Source of the DNA: Faecalibacterium sp. I4-3-84
Lineage (GTDB): Bacteria > Bacillota > Clostridia > Oscillospirales > Ruminococcaceae
DNA length: 64,000 bases
Assembly (NCBI RefSeq): GCF_023347255.1
Contig: NZ_CP094466.1
Location: 3,055,412 to 3,119,411, forward strand
Reading direction: 5' to 3'
The notes below the pieces were generated by a model. The model made no database searches. It saw only the letters and a list, made by a program, of their open reading frames with translations, and was not told the origin of the DNA. Within the stretch, counting starts at the first letter, position 1. Every line of letters begins with the position of its first letter. The translations under genes and the position numbers were made by a program. Below, in pieces: positions 14,551 through 23,457 of this stretch.

Positions 14551-16149
14551 ATGGCGAATTTCCTTGATAAGGCCATTGCGGCAATCTCCCCCGAAAAGGG
14601 GTATCGCCGCGCTGTGGCCCGCACGGCGCTGTCTGTCATAAACAACGGTACCGGCTACGGAAACTATGGAGCAAGCCGCATTTCCCGCGCTATGCGAAGC
14701 TGGCACGTTGGCGGCGGCAGCGCAAAAGAGGATATCGAAGATAATCTTGATATTCTGCGCAAACGGAGCCGGGATGCTTATATGGGCATCCCTCTGGCAA
14801 CGGGTGCCATCAAGACCCTGCGCACCAACGTGGTGGGCAGCGGCCTTGTGCCGACCCCGCAGGTGGATGCGGACTATCTGCACTTGAACGAGGAACAGGC
14901 AGACAGATTGCAGGCGCAGATCTCCCGCGAATTTGAACTTTGGGCGGACAGCACCCTTTGCGATGCTGCTGGCATGGATAACTTCTGGCGGTTGCAGACG
15001 CTGGCGTTCACCAGTTTCCTGATGAACGGCGATGTGTTTGCGGTGGTGCAGTTCGACGAACATCCGCACTGGCCGTATGCTCTGCGGCTGCGCCTGATCG
15101 AGGCTGATCTGATTTGCAGCCCTGACCGCACGGACATAATGGCACCATGCACGATAGACAAGCATGACGTGTTCCAGATCGTGCAGGGCGTGGAAACGAA
15201 CCGGGACGGCGCGGTGGTGGCGTACTGGATAGCAAGTCGGCATCCGCTGGCTTACGACAGCACGGTGCCGCTGACATGGACGCGGGTAGAAGCCCGCAAC
15301 CCCGAAACGGGAGAGCCGAACATTCTGTGCGTCACACAGAGGGAGCGTGCCGGGCAGCGGCGCGGCGTGCCCTTGCTGGCTCCGGTGCTGCCCACGCTGA
15401 AACAGATGGGCAGATACACAGAAGCAGAGCTGGCGGCGGCTATCGTGGCATCGTCCATCACGCTGTTTATCAAGCATGAAAACCCGACCAGTCAGGCACC
15501 GTTCGGCGAGGAACCGGCGGATAAGGCGGAGGACCCGAACACCCCGCCCGATGAACTGGGCATCGACCTTGCACCGAGCGCGGTGTTCGACCTTGCACCG
15601 GGAGAGAGCACGGATACGTTCGACCCGAAGCATCCGACCACGACCTTTGACGGCTTCATGTCGGCCATGTCCAATCAGGTAGCGACCGGCGTAGAGATCC
15701 CAAGTGAGGTGCTTTACAAGAAATTCAGTTCCAACTATTCCGCAAGCCGCGGCGCACTGAACGAGTTTTGGCGAACCTGCGGTGTGCTGCGGGATAGCTT
15801 TGCAGCGGACTTCTGCCAGCCGGCCTACGAAAAATGGTTTGCCGAGGCAGTAGCCCGTGGGCGCATCAATGCGCCCGGCTTCTTTGACGACCAGGCTGTG
15901 GCGAAAGCCTACATGGGCTGCACATGGAACGGTCCTGCACGCACCAATCTGGATGCCAAGAAAGAAATCGAGGCGGCGATTCTGCGTGTTCAGCAGGGCA
16001 TCAGCACAAATGAGCAGGAAACTGCACAGATGACCGGTGGAAACTGGCGGGCAAACATGAGGCAGCGCAAGAGCGAAATGGAAAAAATGAAGGAGGTAGG
16101 GCTAAATGAGCAAACCCAATTCCCGGACGAACCAGAAGATGACAAATGA
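14551..16149 (+). CDS. portal protein, lambda gpB family
   Basis: The protein has 532 residues, starting MANFLDKAIAAISPEKGYRR at ATG 14551 with AAGGAAGGTGG upstream (an in-frame GTG lies 9 bases earlier). RNVVGSGLVPTPQVD-like and SWHVGGGSAKEDIEDNLDIL-like blocks near the N-terminus are typical of lambda-type portals (Phage_portal_2), which form the dodecameric DNA gate. The end overlaps the protease gene by 44 bases. Confidence 0.85.
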   Translation: MANFLDKAIAAISPEKGYRRAVARTALSVINNGTGYGNYGASRISRAMRSWHVGGGSAKEDIEDNLDILRKRSRDAYMGIPLATGAIKTLRTNVVGSGLVPTPQVDADYLHLNEEQADRLQAQISREFELWADSTLCDAAGMDNFWRLQTLAFTSFLMNGDVFAVVQFDEHPHWPYALRLRLIEADLICSPDRTDIMAPCTIDKHDVFQIVQGVETNRDGAVVAYWIASRHPLAYDSTVPLTWTRVEARNPETGEPNILCVTQRERAGQRRGVPLLAPVLPTLKQMGRYTEAELAAAIVASSITLFIKHENPTSQAPFGEEPADKAEDPNTPPDELGIDLAPSAVFDLAPGESTDTFDPKHPTTTFDGFMSAMSNQVATGVEIPSEVLYKKFSSNYSASRGALNEFWRTCGVLRDSFAADFCQPAYEKWFAEAVARGRINAPGFFDDQAVAKAYMGCTWNGPARTNLDAKKEIEAAILRVQQGISTNEQETAQMTGGNWRANMRQRKSEMEKMKEVGLNEQTQFPDEPEDDK

Positions 16150-17272
16150 TAAGTTTTGGCAGTTCCGCAATCTGGCCGGTGATGACCAGAAGGCGGAACT
16201 TCTGCTTTACGGCGATATTTCCGAGCGCAGCTGGTGGGAAGATGCCGCGACCCCGAAACGGTTTGCGGATGACCTTGCCGCCCTGGGCGATGTGAAAGAA
16301 ATCACCGTGTACATCAACTCCGGTGGCGGTGATGTGTTTGCAGCACAGGCCATTGGCAATATGCTGGAACGCAACGCGGCCACCGTGACCGCCCACATCG
16401 ACGGCCTGTGTGCCAGTGCAGCAACCATTGTTGCCTGCCATGCAGACAAGGTGGTGGCGGCGGCAGACAGCAGCTACATGGTGCATCCGGTCAGTATGGG
16501 TGTCTGCGATTACCTGACCGCAGAGGATCTCAACAACTGCCTGAAAGCACTGGAAACCATCCGCAGCAGCATCGTCACCCTGTACGCCAAGAAGTCCGGC
16601 AAGACCGAGGACGAATGCGCCAAGTGGATGGATGAAACGAACTGGTGGACGGCAACGGAAGCCAAGGAGAAGGGCTTTGTGGACGAGGTGGACGACGAAG
16701 CGGACGATTCTGTTGTGGAGAACCGCAACGGCATCCTGTTCGTCAACAGCATCAGTATGAACACCCCGTTCAACAAAGCACCGAACTTTGTCAGAAGCCG
16801 GGTGGTGGATAAGACCACGGCCCAGCCTGAAAATACACCCCAGGCGGATCAGCCGGGGAACAAAACCCATGGGGAGGTAACAGACATGGACATTAAGGAC
16901 ATCAAGACCGTGGACGATCTCCGCAAGGCGTGCCCGGATATGGTAGCCAAGATCGAGACCGAGGCTATCAATGCCGAGCGCACCCGCATTCAGGAGATCG
17001 AAAACGCCACTCTGCCCGGCGCAGAGGATGAAGCGAATGAGGCGAAGTTTGTGAAGCCCATTGATTCCGCATCCTTTGCGAAGGCCGTCATTGCCAGCAT
17101 GAAGGCAAAGCAGCAGAAGCAGAGCAAGGATTATCTGGACAAGGCAAAGGCCAACGCCCAGACTTCCGGCGCGAACAACATCACCAATCCGCCGCCCGCT
17201 GACCCGGATCCGAAGGACGCGGAAGCAAACGTTTTCCTGGCCGCGATCCGCAAGGCAAACGGTGTGAAGTAA
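16106..17272 (+). CDS. ClpP-type prohead protease with fused scaffold region
   Basis: The protein has 388 residues. Residues ~30-200 are a ClpP fold: the NSGGGDV loop (71-77), nucleophile Ser104 in CASAATI and His127 in MVHP. The C-terminal ~170 residues are charged, helical and Pro/Lys/Gln-rich, as expected for a scaffold that is cleaved away during head maturation. ATG 16106 lies in the end of the portal gene with AGGAGG upstream. This combines the jobs of lambda gpC and gpNu3. Confidence 0.85.
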   Translation: MSKPNSRTNQKMTNDKFWQFRNLAGDDQKAELLLYGDISERSWWEDAATPKRFADDLAALGDVKEITVYINSGGGDVFAAQAIGNMLERNAATVTAHIDGLCASAATIVACHADKVVAAADSSYMVHPVSMGVCDYLTAEDLNNCLKALETIRSSIVTLYAKKSGKTEDECAKWMDETNWWTATEAKEKGFVDEVDDEADDSVVENRNGILFVNSISMNTPFNKAPNFVRSRVVDKTTAQPENTPQADQPGNKTHGEVTDMDIKDIKTVDDLRKACPDMVAKIETEAINAERTRIQEIENATLPGAEDEANEAKFVKPIDSASFAKAVIASMKAKQQKQSKDYLDKAKANAQTSGANNITNPPPADPDPKDAEANVFLAAIRKANGVK

Positions 17273-17285
17273 GGAGGAAAGAACC

Positions 17286-17636
17286 ATGAGCATGGATCTT
17301 GCAAGAAAAGATTTCAGCACCGCGCCGAAGTATTTCATTGCTGGCGTGGACATTGGTATCGCAAAGGCAACCAAGACGGCCAGTGCGGCGGTCGAGGCGC
17401 ACGCCCCTGTTCTGATCGAGGGCGGCAAAGTGAAGCCGGTTGCAGATGCAGCCGGTGCAGGTCAGGCGGCTCTTACCGGCCTGTATGGTATTACCGCTGA
17501 CAGTGCAGAGGCAGACAAAGAAGTGCCGATTTATCTGACCGGTGAGTTTTTCGCTGCTGGCCTTGTGCTGCCGAAGAACGTGAGCGTAGACGACGTTGAA
17601 GTTCCTCTGCGCAATCTTGGCATTTTCCTGAAGTAA
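17286..17636 (+). CDS. head decoration protein, lambda gpD-like
   Basis: The 116-residue protein lies between protease and major capsid genes, the position of gpD. Features are the PVLIEGGKVKPV turn, repeated small residues and a final strand. gpD-type trimers stabilise the expanded capsid. Strong ribosome sites flank it on both sides. Confidence 0.75.
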   Translation: MSMDLARKDFSTAPKYFIAGVDIGIAKATKTASAAVEAHAPVLIEGGKVKPVADAAGAGQAALTGLYGITADSAEADKEVPIYLTGEFFAAGLVLPKNVSVDDVEVPLRNLGIFLK

Positions 17637-17650
17637 GGAGGACAACATTT

Positions 17651-18688
17651 ATGGCTAATGAAGTAAGCATTTATGAGCCTCGGCACCTGATCGAGGTTGT
17701 TCGCACCACCCCGCCGATCCGCACGTTTCTGCGGGATCGCTTTTTCTCCAACGTGAAAACCTTCCCGACCCGCCGCGTTGACATTGATATTGTCAAGGGC
17801 AATCGCAAGATGGCTGCATTCATCCATCCGCTGGTTGGCGGCGAGATCGTGCAGAGCGAGGGCTACGAGACCAAATCCTATGCACCGCCCCTTATCAACC
17901 CGGCGACCATCAGCACGGCAGACCAGTACATGGAACGCCTGCCCGGTGAAGATCTGTTCTCTGGCCGCACCCCGGCAGACCGTGCAGCAGAAAAGCTGAT
18001 TGAGGAATACAACCAGCTGAACGACATGACCACCCGCCGCGAAGAGTGGATGGCCGCACAGGTGCTTACCACCGGCAAGCTGAAGGTCAAGGGCAAGGGA
18101 GTGGATGAAGTCATCGACTTCGGCTTTGGCAACAAGATCACTCTTGAAGGCACGAAGCAGTGGGGCAAGTCCGCCGCTGACCCCTGGGGCAATCTGCGCG
18201 ACTGGAAGCAGCTGGTGAGCCGTAACGGCTTTGCCAACGCAGATATGGTCGTCATGGGCAAGGTTGCAGCCGACAATTTCATGGCTGACGGTAAGATTCT
18301 GGAACTGATGGACAAGCGCCGCTTCGACATCGGTTCCATGGCACCCAAAGAGCTGGAAGGTGGCCTGACCTATTACGGTCACCTGAACCTGCCCGGTGTG
18401 GACGTTTACGGCTACGACGAAGTTTATCTGGATGACGCGACCGGCGAGACCAAGCCGCTGATTCCCGATAACATGGTGCTGATGATCCCCAGCAACGCAA
18501 ACTTCATGCGTGCCTACGGCCTGTGCAACTATCTGGATGATGGCGGCAACTGGCACAGCTTTGAGGGCGACCGTCTGCTGCGCACCTATGTGGAGCATCG
18601 TCCCGACCGTCGCTTCATTGAGCTTCAGAGCCACCCGCTGCTGATCCCTGATAAGGTAGATTCCTGGCTGGTAGCTGAGGTTTGCTGA
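17651..18688 (+). CDS. major capsid protein, lambda gpE family
   Basis: The protein has 345 residues. The N-terminal YEPRHLIEVVRTTPPIRTFL and the VDIDIVKGNRKMAAFIHP block match the gpE-type (Phage_cap_E) capsid family with the HK97 fold. It follows decoration protein and protease in lambda order. A TAAGGAGG ribosome site precedes it, as expected for a highly expressed protein. Confidence 0.88.
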   Translation: MANEVSIYEPRHLIEVVRTTPPIRTFLRDRFFSNVKTFPTRRVDIDIVKGNRKMAAFIHPLVGGEIVQSEGYETKSYAPPLINPATISTADQYMERLPGEDLFSGRTPADRAAEKLIEEYNQLNDMTTRREEWMAAQVLTTGKLKVKGKGVDEVIDFGFGNKITLEGTKQWGKSAADPWGNLRDWKQLVSRNGFANADMVVMGKVAADNFMADGKILELMDKRRFDIGSMAPKELEGGLTYYGHLNLPGVDVYGYDEVYLDDATGETKPLIPDNMVLMIPSNANFMRAYGLCNYLDDGGNWHSFEGDRLLRTYVEHRPDRRFIELQSHPLLIPDKVDSWLVAEVC

Positions 18689-18689
18689 T

Positions 18690-19079
18690 ATGCTGGACGT
18701 TGACCAGAATTACGGCGAACCGGACACCCCGAAGCCGCTCCCTACGTTCAAAGACTATGTGGCGCAGGATGTGGAAACGGTGTTCTTCAACCTGAACGAG
18801 TTTGCAGAAGAACGCTACATAGATGATAAGCAGATGCTCTGCATTACCCAGCACCCCGGCGTAAATGAACGTGCGGCGCACTGGGAGGGCGGAGCAAAAC
18901 AGTCCTTTGACCAGGGAATGTATAAGGCCGATCTGCTGCTGTTCGTGAAACAGAAAGACTACGGCCCGATGCCAAAGAACGGTAAGCAGATCACACTGGA
19001 TAAGAAGCGGGACTACAAAATCAAGTCCTGCTCCCTGAAGGCGGGAGTTTACCGGATGGAATTGGAAAGGGTGAGGTAA
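18690..19079 (+). CDS. head-tail joining-type protein, 129 aa
   Basis: The gene starts one base after the capsid stop and sits between capsid and gpZ-like genes, where head-completion proteins are found. It is a soluble beta-rich protein with no recognised motif. The C-terminus (CSLKAGVYRMELERVR) ends in a strand that could add to a ring. Function is assigned from position only. Confidence 0.55.
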   Translation: MLDVDQNYGEPDTPKPLPTFKDYVAQDVETVFFNLNEFAEERYIDDKQMLCITQHPGVNERAAHWEGGAKQSFDQGMYKADLLLFVKQKDYGPMPKNGKQITLDKKRDYKIKSCSLKAGVYRMELERVR

Positions 19080-19080
19080 G

Positions 19081-19785
19081 GTGGCATACTTCCATACCAA
19101 CTACGACGCTTCCACCATGACGGTTTCCGTCAATGACGAAGAAGTGTCCCGTGCCCTTGGCGTGTTGTCGAACAAGACCCCGGCAGCGCTGAAGGTGGCG
19201 GTCAACACCACGGCCAGACAGACGCGAAAGCTGATGCTGACCGAGGTTAAGAACCGTTATGACCTCAACGCGGCTGGCAGGCGTATGATCGAAGATCTGC
19301 GTCAGCGGCAGAGAGCGACCAACCGCCACCCGACGGCTATCCTCGCCATCATGAAGAACGACCCCGGCGCATTCCGGGCAGACCTGGGCTATTTCAGAAC
19401 CAGCCCCACAAAGCCCTTCATGGGTCCGTCTGTCCGAAATGCGCCGCCTGTTTTTCAGGCACACGTTCTGAAAGGAAACCCGATGATCGGCCTGAGCGGA
19501 ACCAGTGAAAAGAGCAAGGGCTTCCTGGTTCAGTTTAAGTCGAAGCACATCGGCATGGTGCAGCGCCAGTTGGGCGTACCTGCTGACAAAGACTACACCG
19601 AGAGTGGAAAAGAACGCTGGAAGCCGAACGAAAAGCTGGTCACGATGTCCAGCCCTTCCGGCTCTGCGATGCACCGCACTGTGTGGGAAATGCAGGAAAC
19701 GACCGTGGAACAGATGCTTCAGGACAACACCGAACGGCGCATCCGGCAGCTGATTGCCAATGCAAAGCGAAAGGGCGTGATCTGA
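19081..19785 (+). CDS. minor tail protein Z-like (lambda gpZ family)
   Basis: The 234-residue protein starts with GTG 19081. The NTTARQTRKLMLTEVKNRY block and a long basic helical region are characteristic of gpZ-type proteins, which finish tails and prepare the connector for DNA. It directly precedes a tail-terminator-like gene. Confidence 0.7.
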   Translation: MAYFHTNYDASTMTVSVNDEEVSRALGVLSNKTPAALKVAVNTTARQTRKLMLTEVKNRYDLNAAGRRMIEDLRQRQRATNRHPTAILAIMKNDPGAFRADLGYFRTSPTKPFMGPSVRNAPPVFQAHVLKGNPMIGLSGTSEKSKGFLVQFKSKHIGMVQRQLGVPADKDYTESGKERWKPNEKLVTMSSPSGSAMHRTVWEMQETTVEQMLQDNTERRIRQLIANAKRKGVI

Positions 19786-19786
19786 T

Positions 19787-20293
19787 ATGGCCGAGAAAAT
19801 CACCGGCTATACCAGCGAAATGTGCCAGCAAGCCATGATGGACGAGCTGGAAGAACTGTTCCGGGGCATGATGTTCACCGGGCAGGAAGGGGAAAAGCCC
19901 CTCAAGATCTATAAGCAGTTTTTGCCTACCCAGACGGACAACGATGATGACATTGACACAAACGATGCCATGTACCCCTGCATCATCGTAATCGAATCGA
20001 GCGGCGAGGTCGATAATGACCATGATCCGCAGCTGGTTCTCATGCAGCTGGTTATTTGCAGCTATGACCGTGGAATTGATCGGCAGGGGTATGTGGAGAC
20101 CGTGAACATCAAGGAAGCGATTATGCAGCACTTCAAGCGCAAGCCGGTTTTCGGTGGAGCGTTTGAGGTTGGCTATCCCAGAAAGTGGGAGCTTTCAGAC
20201 GATGACATGGATCACTACTACTGGGGAATTGTGAATCTGATCTGCAAGACCCCGAACGCACTGAAAAATGAAGAAGTGGAGGCGTTGATTTAA
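19787..20293 (+). CDS. probable tail terminator/completion protein
   Basis: The protein has 168 residues and is acidic, with a YPCIIVIESSGEV strand and an alternating helix-strand layout such as tail-terminator rings (gpU/gpS type) show. Its position between gpZ-like and sheath genes agrees. No diagnostic motif is visible. Confidence 0.5.
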   Translation: MAEKITGYTSEMCQQAMMDELEELFRGMMFTGQEGEKPLKIYKQFLPTQTDNDDDIDTNDAMYPCIIVIESSGEVDNDHDPQLVLMQLVICSYDRGIDRQGYVETVNIKEAIMQHFKRKPVFGGAFEVGYPRKWELSDDDMDHYYWGIVNLICKTPNALKNEEVEALI

Positions 20294-20294
20294 T

Positions 20295-20591
20295 ATGGGC
20301 ACTGAAAAGAAAGCAGCGGCAGAAGTTCAGGAAAATCAGCCTGAACAGACCGTAGCGCAGGTGCAGGTTCCCGTGGCATATTGCGGCCCGACCATCAAGG
20401 GCATCGCACCGCAGTACACGGTTTTCGTGGACGGCCTGCCCGACAAGCTGAAAGAAAAAGTGGAACAGGTGCCGCTTCTGAAAGCACTGATCGTTCCGCT
20501 GGACAAACTCGCTGAAATGCGGGTGAAACTGGAACAGGACGGCACCAGAGAAAATATTCTCTGCAACAAGGCTGCTGCCCTGATGAAGTAA
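20295..20591 (+). CDS. small hypothetical tail-module protein, 98 aa
   Basis: It starts with a Gln/Glu-rich tail (MGTEKKAAAEVQENQPEQTV) and then a compact ~75-residue domain beginning YCGPTIKGIAPQYTVF. Small genes in this place occur directly before sheath genes in many Firmicutes myophages. The function is unknown. Confidence 0.55.
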   Translation: MGTEKKAAAEVQENQPEQTVAQVQVPVAYCGPTIKGIAPQYTVFVDGLPDKLKEKVEQVPLLKALIVPLDKLAEMRVKLEQDGTRENILCNKAAALMK

Positions 20592-20605
20592 GGAGGATAT
20601 GACAG

Positions 20606-22063
20606 ATGGCTATTTCGCATGGCTTTAACAAGACCGAAGCAGCGACCAGCGTCACCGCTCCGGTAACGGTCAACTCCGGCCTGCAGATCGTTGTGGGTAC
20701 GGCCCCCGTTAATATGCTGGATGACCCGGAAGCAGCGGTGAACACGCCGCTGCTGGTGAATACCTTCAAAGAAGCCGCCGCCGCAGTGGGCTATTCCGAC
20801 GATTTTGCAAAGTATACCCTGTGTGAGGCAGTGAGCGCCAGTTTTCAGGTGATGGGCATTTCCCCTATCGTCGTGGTCAATGTCCTGGATCCTGCGAATG
20901 CAAAGCACATCACTGAACTGTCCAACAAGACCGTTCAGGTGAATGACGGCATTGCAGAGATTGACGAGACCGGCATCCTGCTGAAAAAGCTGGTCGTGAA
21001 GAAGGAGCAGACCGTGCTCACGGCGGACGAGGACTATTCGGCCAGCTTCAATGATGATGGCACTGTGAGCATCGCCCTGGTCAACGGCGGCAAAGGCGAC
21101 GGCGCAACGTCCCTGACTGTTTCCGGCTCCATTCTGGACCCGGCCAAGATCACCGCTGCCGACATCGTGGGCGGCGTGAATGCGGCCACCGGAGCAGAGA
21201 CCGGCCTGGAAGTGGTAAGACAGGTATTCCCCAAGCTGGGCATGGTTCCTGGCATTCTGCTGGCACCCCGCTTCTCCAAGGATCCTATGGTGTGTGCTGC
21301 ACTTCAGGCAAAGTGCCGCAAGATCAACGGCGTTTTCGATGCTGTGTGCTTTGTTGACATTGACAGTTCTGCTTCCGGTGCACGCAAGTACACCGACGTT
21401 GCAAACCAGAAGGTGAAGCAGGGGGCAACTTCTCGTGAAGCATATGCCCTGTGGCTGTACGGCAAGATCGGCAGCACCATCTACAGCGGCAGCTCTCTGG
21501 CTGCTGCTGCGGCAGTCTACAACGACAGCCTGTATAACGACACGCCCAATGCCAGCCCATCCAATGTCAGCGTACCCATTTCCTCCGCCTGCCTGGAAGA
21601 TGGCACCGAAGTCCTGATGGATCAGGAGCAGGGCAATGTGCTGAATGAGCAGGGCGTGGCGACCTTCATCCGATCCGGCGACTTTGTTGTGTGGGGCAAT
21701 GAGACCTGCTGCTACCCGAAAAACACCGACCCGAAGGACGCTTTCCTTTGTGTCCGCCGCTTCTTCAACCACTCCTGGACCAGCTTTGTTCTGGACAACA
21801 TGAGCAAGCTGGATAAGCCCATGAACAAGAAGCGCCTTCAGTCCATCATCGACAGCGAGAACATGAAGGGCAGTGTCTATGTCTCTACCGAGGTATGCGC
21901 CAGCTACAGCATGAAGGCAGACCCCGACCGCAACACGACCGCTGAACTGGTTGCAGGCCACTACTCCTTCTATCAGTTCTGCACGCCGTTCCCGCCTTTT
22001 AAGCAGATCAATAACACCATGGAGTACGAGGCCGGCGCGCTGACCTCCGCTCTGTCTCTGTAA
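20606..22063 (+). CDS. contractile tail sheath protein (P2 FI-like)
   Basis: The protein has 485 residues. The N-terminus (VTAPVTVNSGLQIVVGTAPV) and the C-terminal domain, with a VYVSTEVCASYSMKADPDRN-type segment, fit tail sheath proteins. The sheath contracts and drives the tube through the envelope, so this phage is a myovirus. It is followed by the tube gene at 16 bases, the standard pairing. Confidence 0.85.
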   Translation: MAISHGFNKTEAATSVTAPVTVNSGLQIVVGTAPVNMLDDPEAAVNTPLLVNTFKEAAAAVGYSDDFAKYTLCEAVSASFQVMGISPIVVVNVLDPANAKHITELSNKTVQVNDGIAEIDETGILLKKLVVKKEQTVLTADEDYSASFNDDGTVSIALVNGGKGDGATSLTVSGSILDPAKITAADIVGGVNAATGAETGLEVVRQVFPKLGMVPGILLAPRFSKDPMVCAALQAKCRKINGVFDAVCFVDIDSSASGARKYTDVANQKVKQGATSREAYALWLYGKIGSTIYSGSSLAAAAAVYNDSLYNDTPNASPSNVSVPISSACLEDGTEVLMDQEQGNVLNEQGVATFIRSGDFVVWGNETCCYPKNTDPKDAFLCVRRFFNHSWTSFVLDNMSKLDKPMNKKRLQSIIDSENMKGSVYVSTEVCASYSMKADPDRNTTAELVAGHYSFYQFCTPFPPFKQINNTMEYEAGALTSALSL

Positions 22064-22079
22064 GCAGGAGGAATGACAT

Positions 22080-22613
22080 ATGGCTCTGAATATTTCCAGC
22101 GACCTGGTTCCCCAGGTCATCAATGACTACAATGCGTATACGGAAGATGACCTGCTCATTGGTCTGGCAGATGAAGTCACCCTGCCCAAGATCAAGAACA
22201 AGACCACCTCCGTGTCCGGCATGGGCATTGCGGGCGAAGTCGATTCTCCCGTGCCCGGTCAGTTTGAATCCATGGAGGCAACGCTGAACTGGAACACCAT
22301 GTACAGCTACGCCACCAAGATGATGAACCCCAACAAGAACATCCAGATTACCCTGCGTGCTGCTATGCAGAACGACAACAAGAACGGCGGCTACACCTAC
22401 AAGGGCCTGCGCGTCGTCCTGGGTGGTCGTCCCAAGGAGCTGGATCCCGGCAAGCTGAAGCGTGCCGACACCATGGGCAGCACCACCACGCTGGAAGTCA
22501 CCCGTTACCTGATGGAGGTTGACGGCACTACCGTTATCGACATCGACAAGTTTGCGGGTCGCTACTATGTTGATGGCGAGGATATGCGTGCCGAGATCAA
22601 CGCTCTTATCTAA
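22080..22613 (+). CDS. major tail tube protein (P2 FII-like)
   Basis: The 177-residue protein starts MALNISSDLVPQVINDYNAY. Its beta-rich sequence with the VEVDG/DIDKF-type end matches FII tail tubes that stack inside the sheath. A hairpin with a T-rich tail follows the stop and could set the tube and sheath messages above those of later tail genes. Confidence 0.85.
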   Translation: MALNISSDLVPQVINDYNAYTEDDLLIGLADEVTLPKIKNKTTSVSGMGIAGEVDSPVPGQFESMEATLNWNTMYSYATKMMNPNKNIQITLRAAMQNDNKNGGYTYKGLRVVLGGRPKELDPGKLKRADTMGSTTTLEVTRYLMEVDGTTVIDIDKFAGRYYVDGEDMRAEINALI

Positions 22614-22631
22614 ACCCGATACATGAAGAAG

Positions 22632-22667
22632 TCAGCCGTCCCGGACGTGGGGCGGCTGATTCTCTTT
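22632..22667 (+). terminator. hairpin after the tail-tube gene (attenuating terminator)
   Basis: Positions 22632-22642 pair with 22649-22659 (one internal mismatch), followed by TTCTCTTTT. It lies between the abundant tube protein and the chaperone gene, a place where partial termination is useful. Confidence 0.55.
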
Positions 22668-22684
22668 TGAGAAAGGAAACAGCA

Positions 22685-23308
22685 ATGGACAATATCGTGA
22701 AGTTCGATAAACCCTATAAGTTCGAGGGCAAGGAATACGACAGCCTGGATCTGTCCGGCATGGAGAAGATGACCGTGCAGGACTTGATCGACATTCAGAA
22801 AAGCATCGGCAACGAGACGGCGGCCATGTACGCGATGGAAATGACCACTTCCTTTGCACAGGAAATGGCTGTTAAGGCTACTGGAAAGCCGGTGGAGTTC
22901 TTCAAGCTCATGCCCCGCGGCAAGATCAAGAAAGTGCAGGCAGCGGTTATCAAGGGCATGGATAACAGCGAGAACGCCGATGAAGTGAAAAAGCAGCTGG
23001 AATCTCACACCCTGAAGTTTGCAGCGCCCTACACCTACGAGGGCAGCGAAAAGGCGGAACTGAAGGGCAAGACCTTTGACGGCATCGACCTGTCCGGCGT
23101 GGGCGAACTGAACACTATGAGCGAATCCATGGCAGAAAACCGTATGGCTGCGGGCGGATTTGCACCGGTGAATACGCATCGCAACTACCTGTACTGCTGC
23201 ATCATCGCCAGCATGGGCACCGGCTACCCGGTGGACTTCTTTGCTGGTCTGCCGCTGTGCGAGGCGGTTAAGCTGCGTGATGCTGTAAACTCTGATTTTT
23301 TCGAGTAA
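22685..23308 (+). CDS. tail assembly chaperone (short form)
   Basis: The 207-residue protein starts MDNIVKFDKPYKFEGKEYDS at ATG 22685 with GAAAGGA upstream. Length, N-terminal strand and position between tube and tape measure identify it as the tail assembly chaperone that coats the tape measure during tail growth. Its last codons GAT TTT TTC GAG TAA include a slippery T TTT TTC, so a fraction of ribosomes should continue in the -1 frame and make a longer form. Confidence 0.75.
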   Translation: MDNIVKFDKPYKFEGKEYDSLDLSGMEKMTVQDLIDIQKSIGNETAAMYAMEMTTSFAQEMAVKATGKPVEFFKLMPRGKIKKVQAAVIKGMDNSENADEVKKQLESHTLKFAAPYTYEGSEKAELKGKTFDGIDLSGVGELNTMSESMAENRMAAGGFAPVNTHRNYLYCCIIASMGTGYPVDFFAGLPLCEAVKLRDAVNSDFFE

Positions 23309-23457
23309 AAGGCGGGGCAAAAGGACTTCGGAAAGCGGCTATCCAGCTATCCATTGCCACGCATTCCAACATGACGGATCTGCTGCACCTGCCCCGGCGG
23401 GAGCTGGTGGATCTGTGTAACGAGGTGGCAGACGTATGGCGGGAAATGGAGCACTAG
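23296..23457 (+). CDS. -1 frameshift extension of the tail assembly chaperone
   Basis: The slippery heptamer T TTT TTC (23296-23302) is correctly phased in the chaperone frame. After a -1 shift the frame stays open for 51 codons to TAG 23455-23457. The added segment ends NEVADVWREMEH and resembles the short second chaperone domain of P2 (E') and lambda (T). No ribosome site precedes it, so it is unlikely to be made alone. It overlaps the tape-measure start by 22 bases. Confidence 0.7.
   Translation, partial: FFRVKGGAKGLRKAAIQLSIATHSNMTDLLHLPRRELVDLCNEVADVWREMEH

Noticed and set aside
20336..22123. 595-codon minus-strand frame opposite the sheath gene
   Set aside because: Antisense artefact of GC-rich coding sequence; the sheath protein is conserved and correctly placed.
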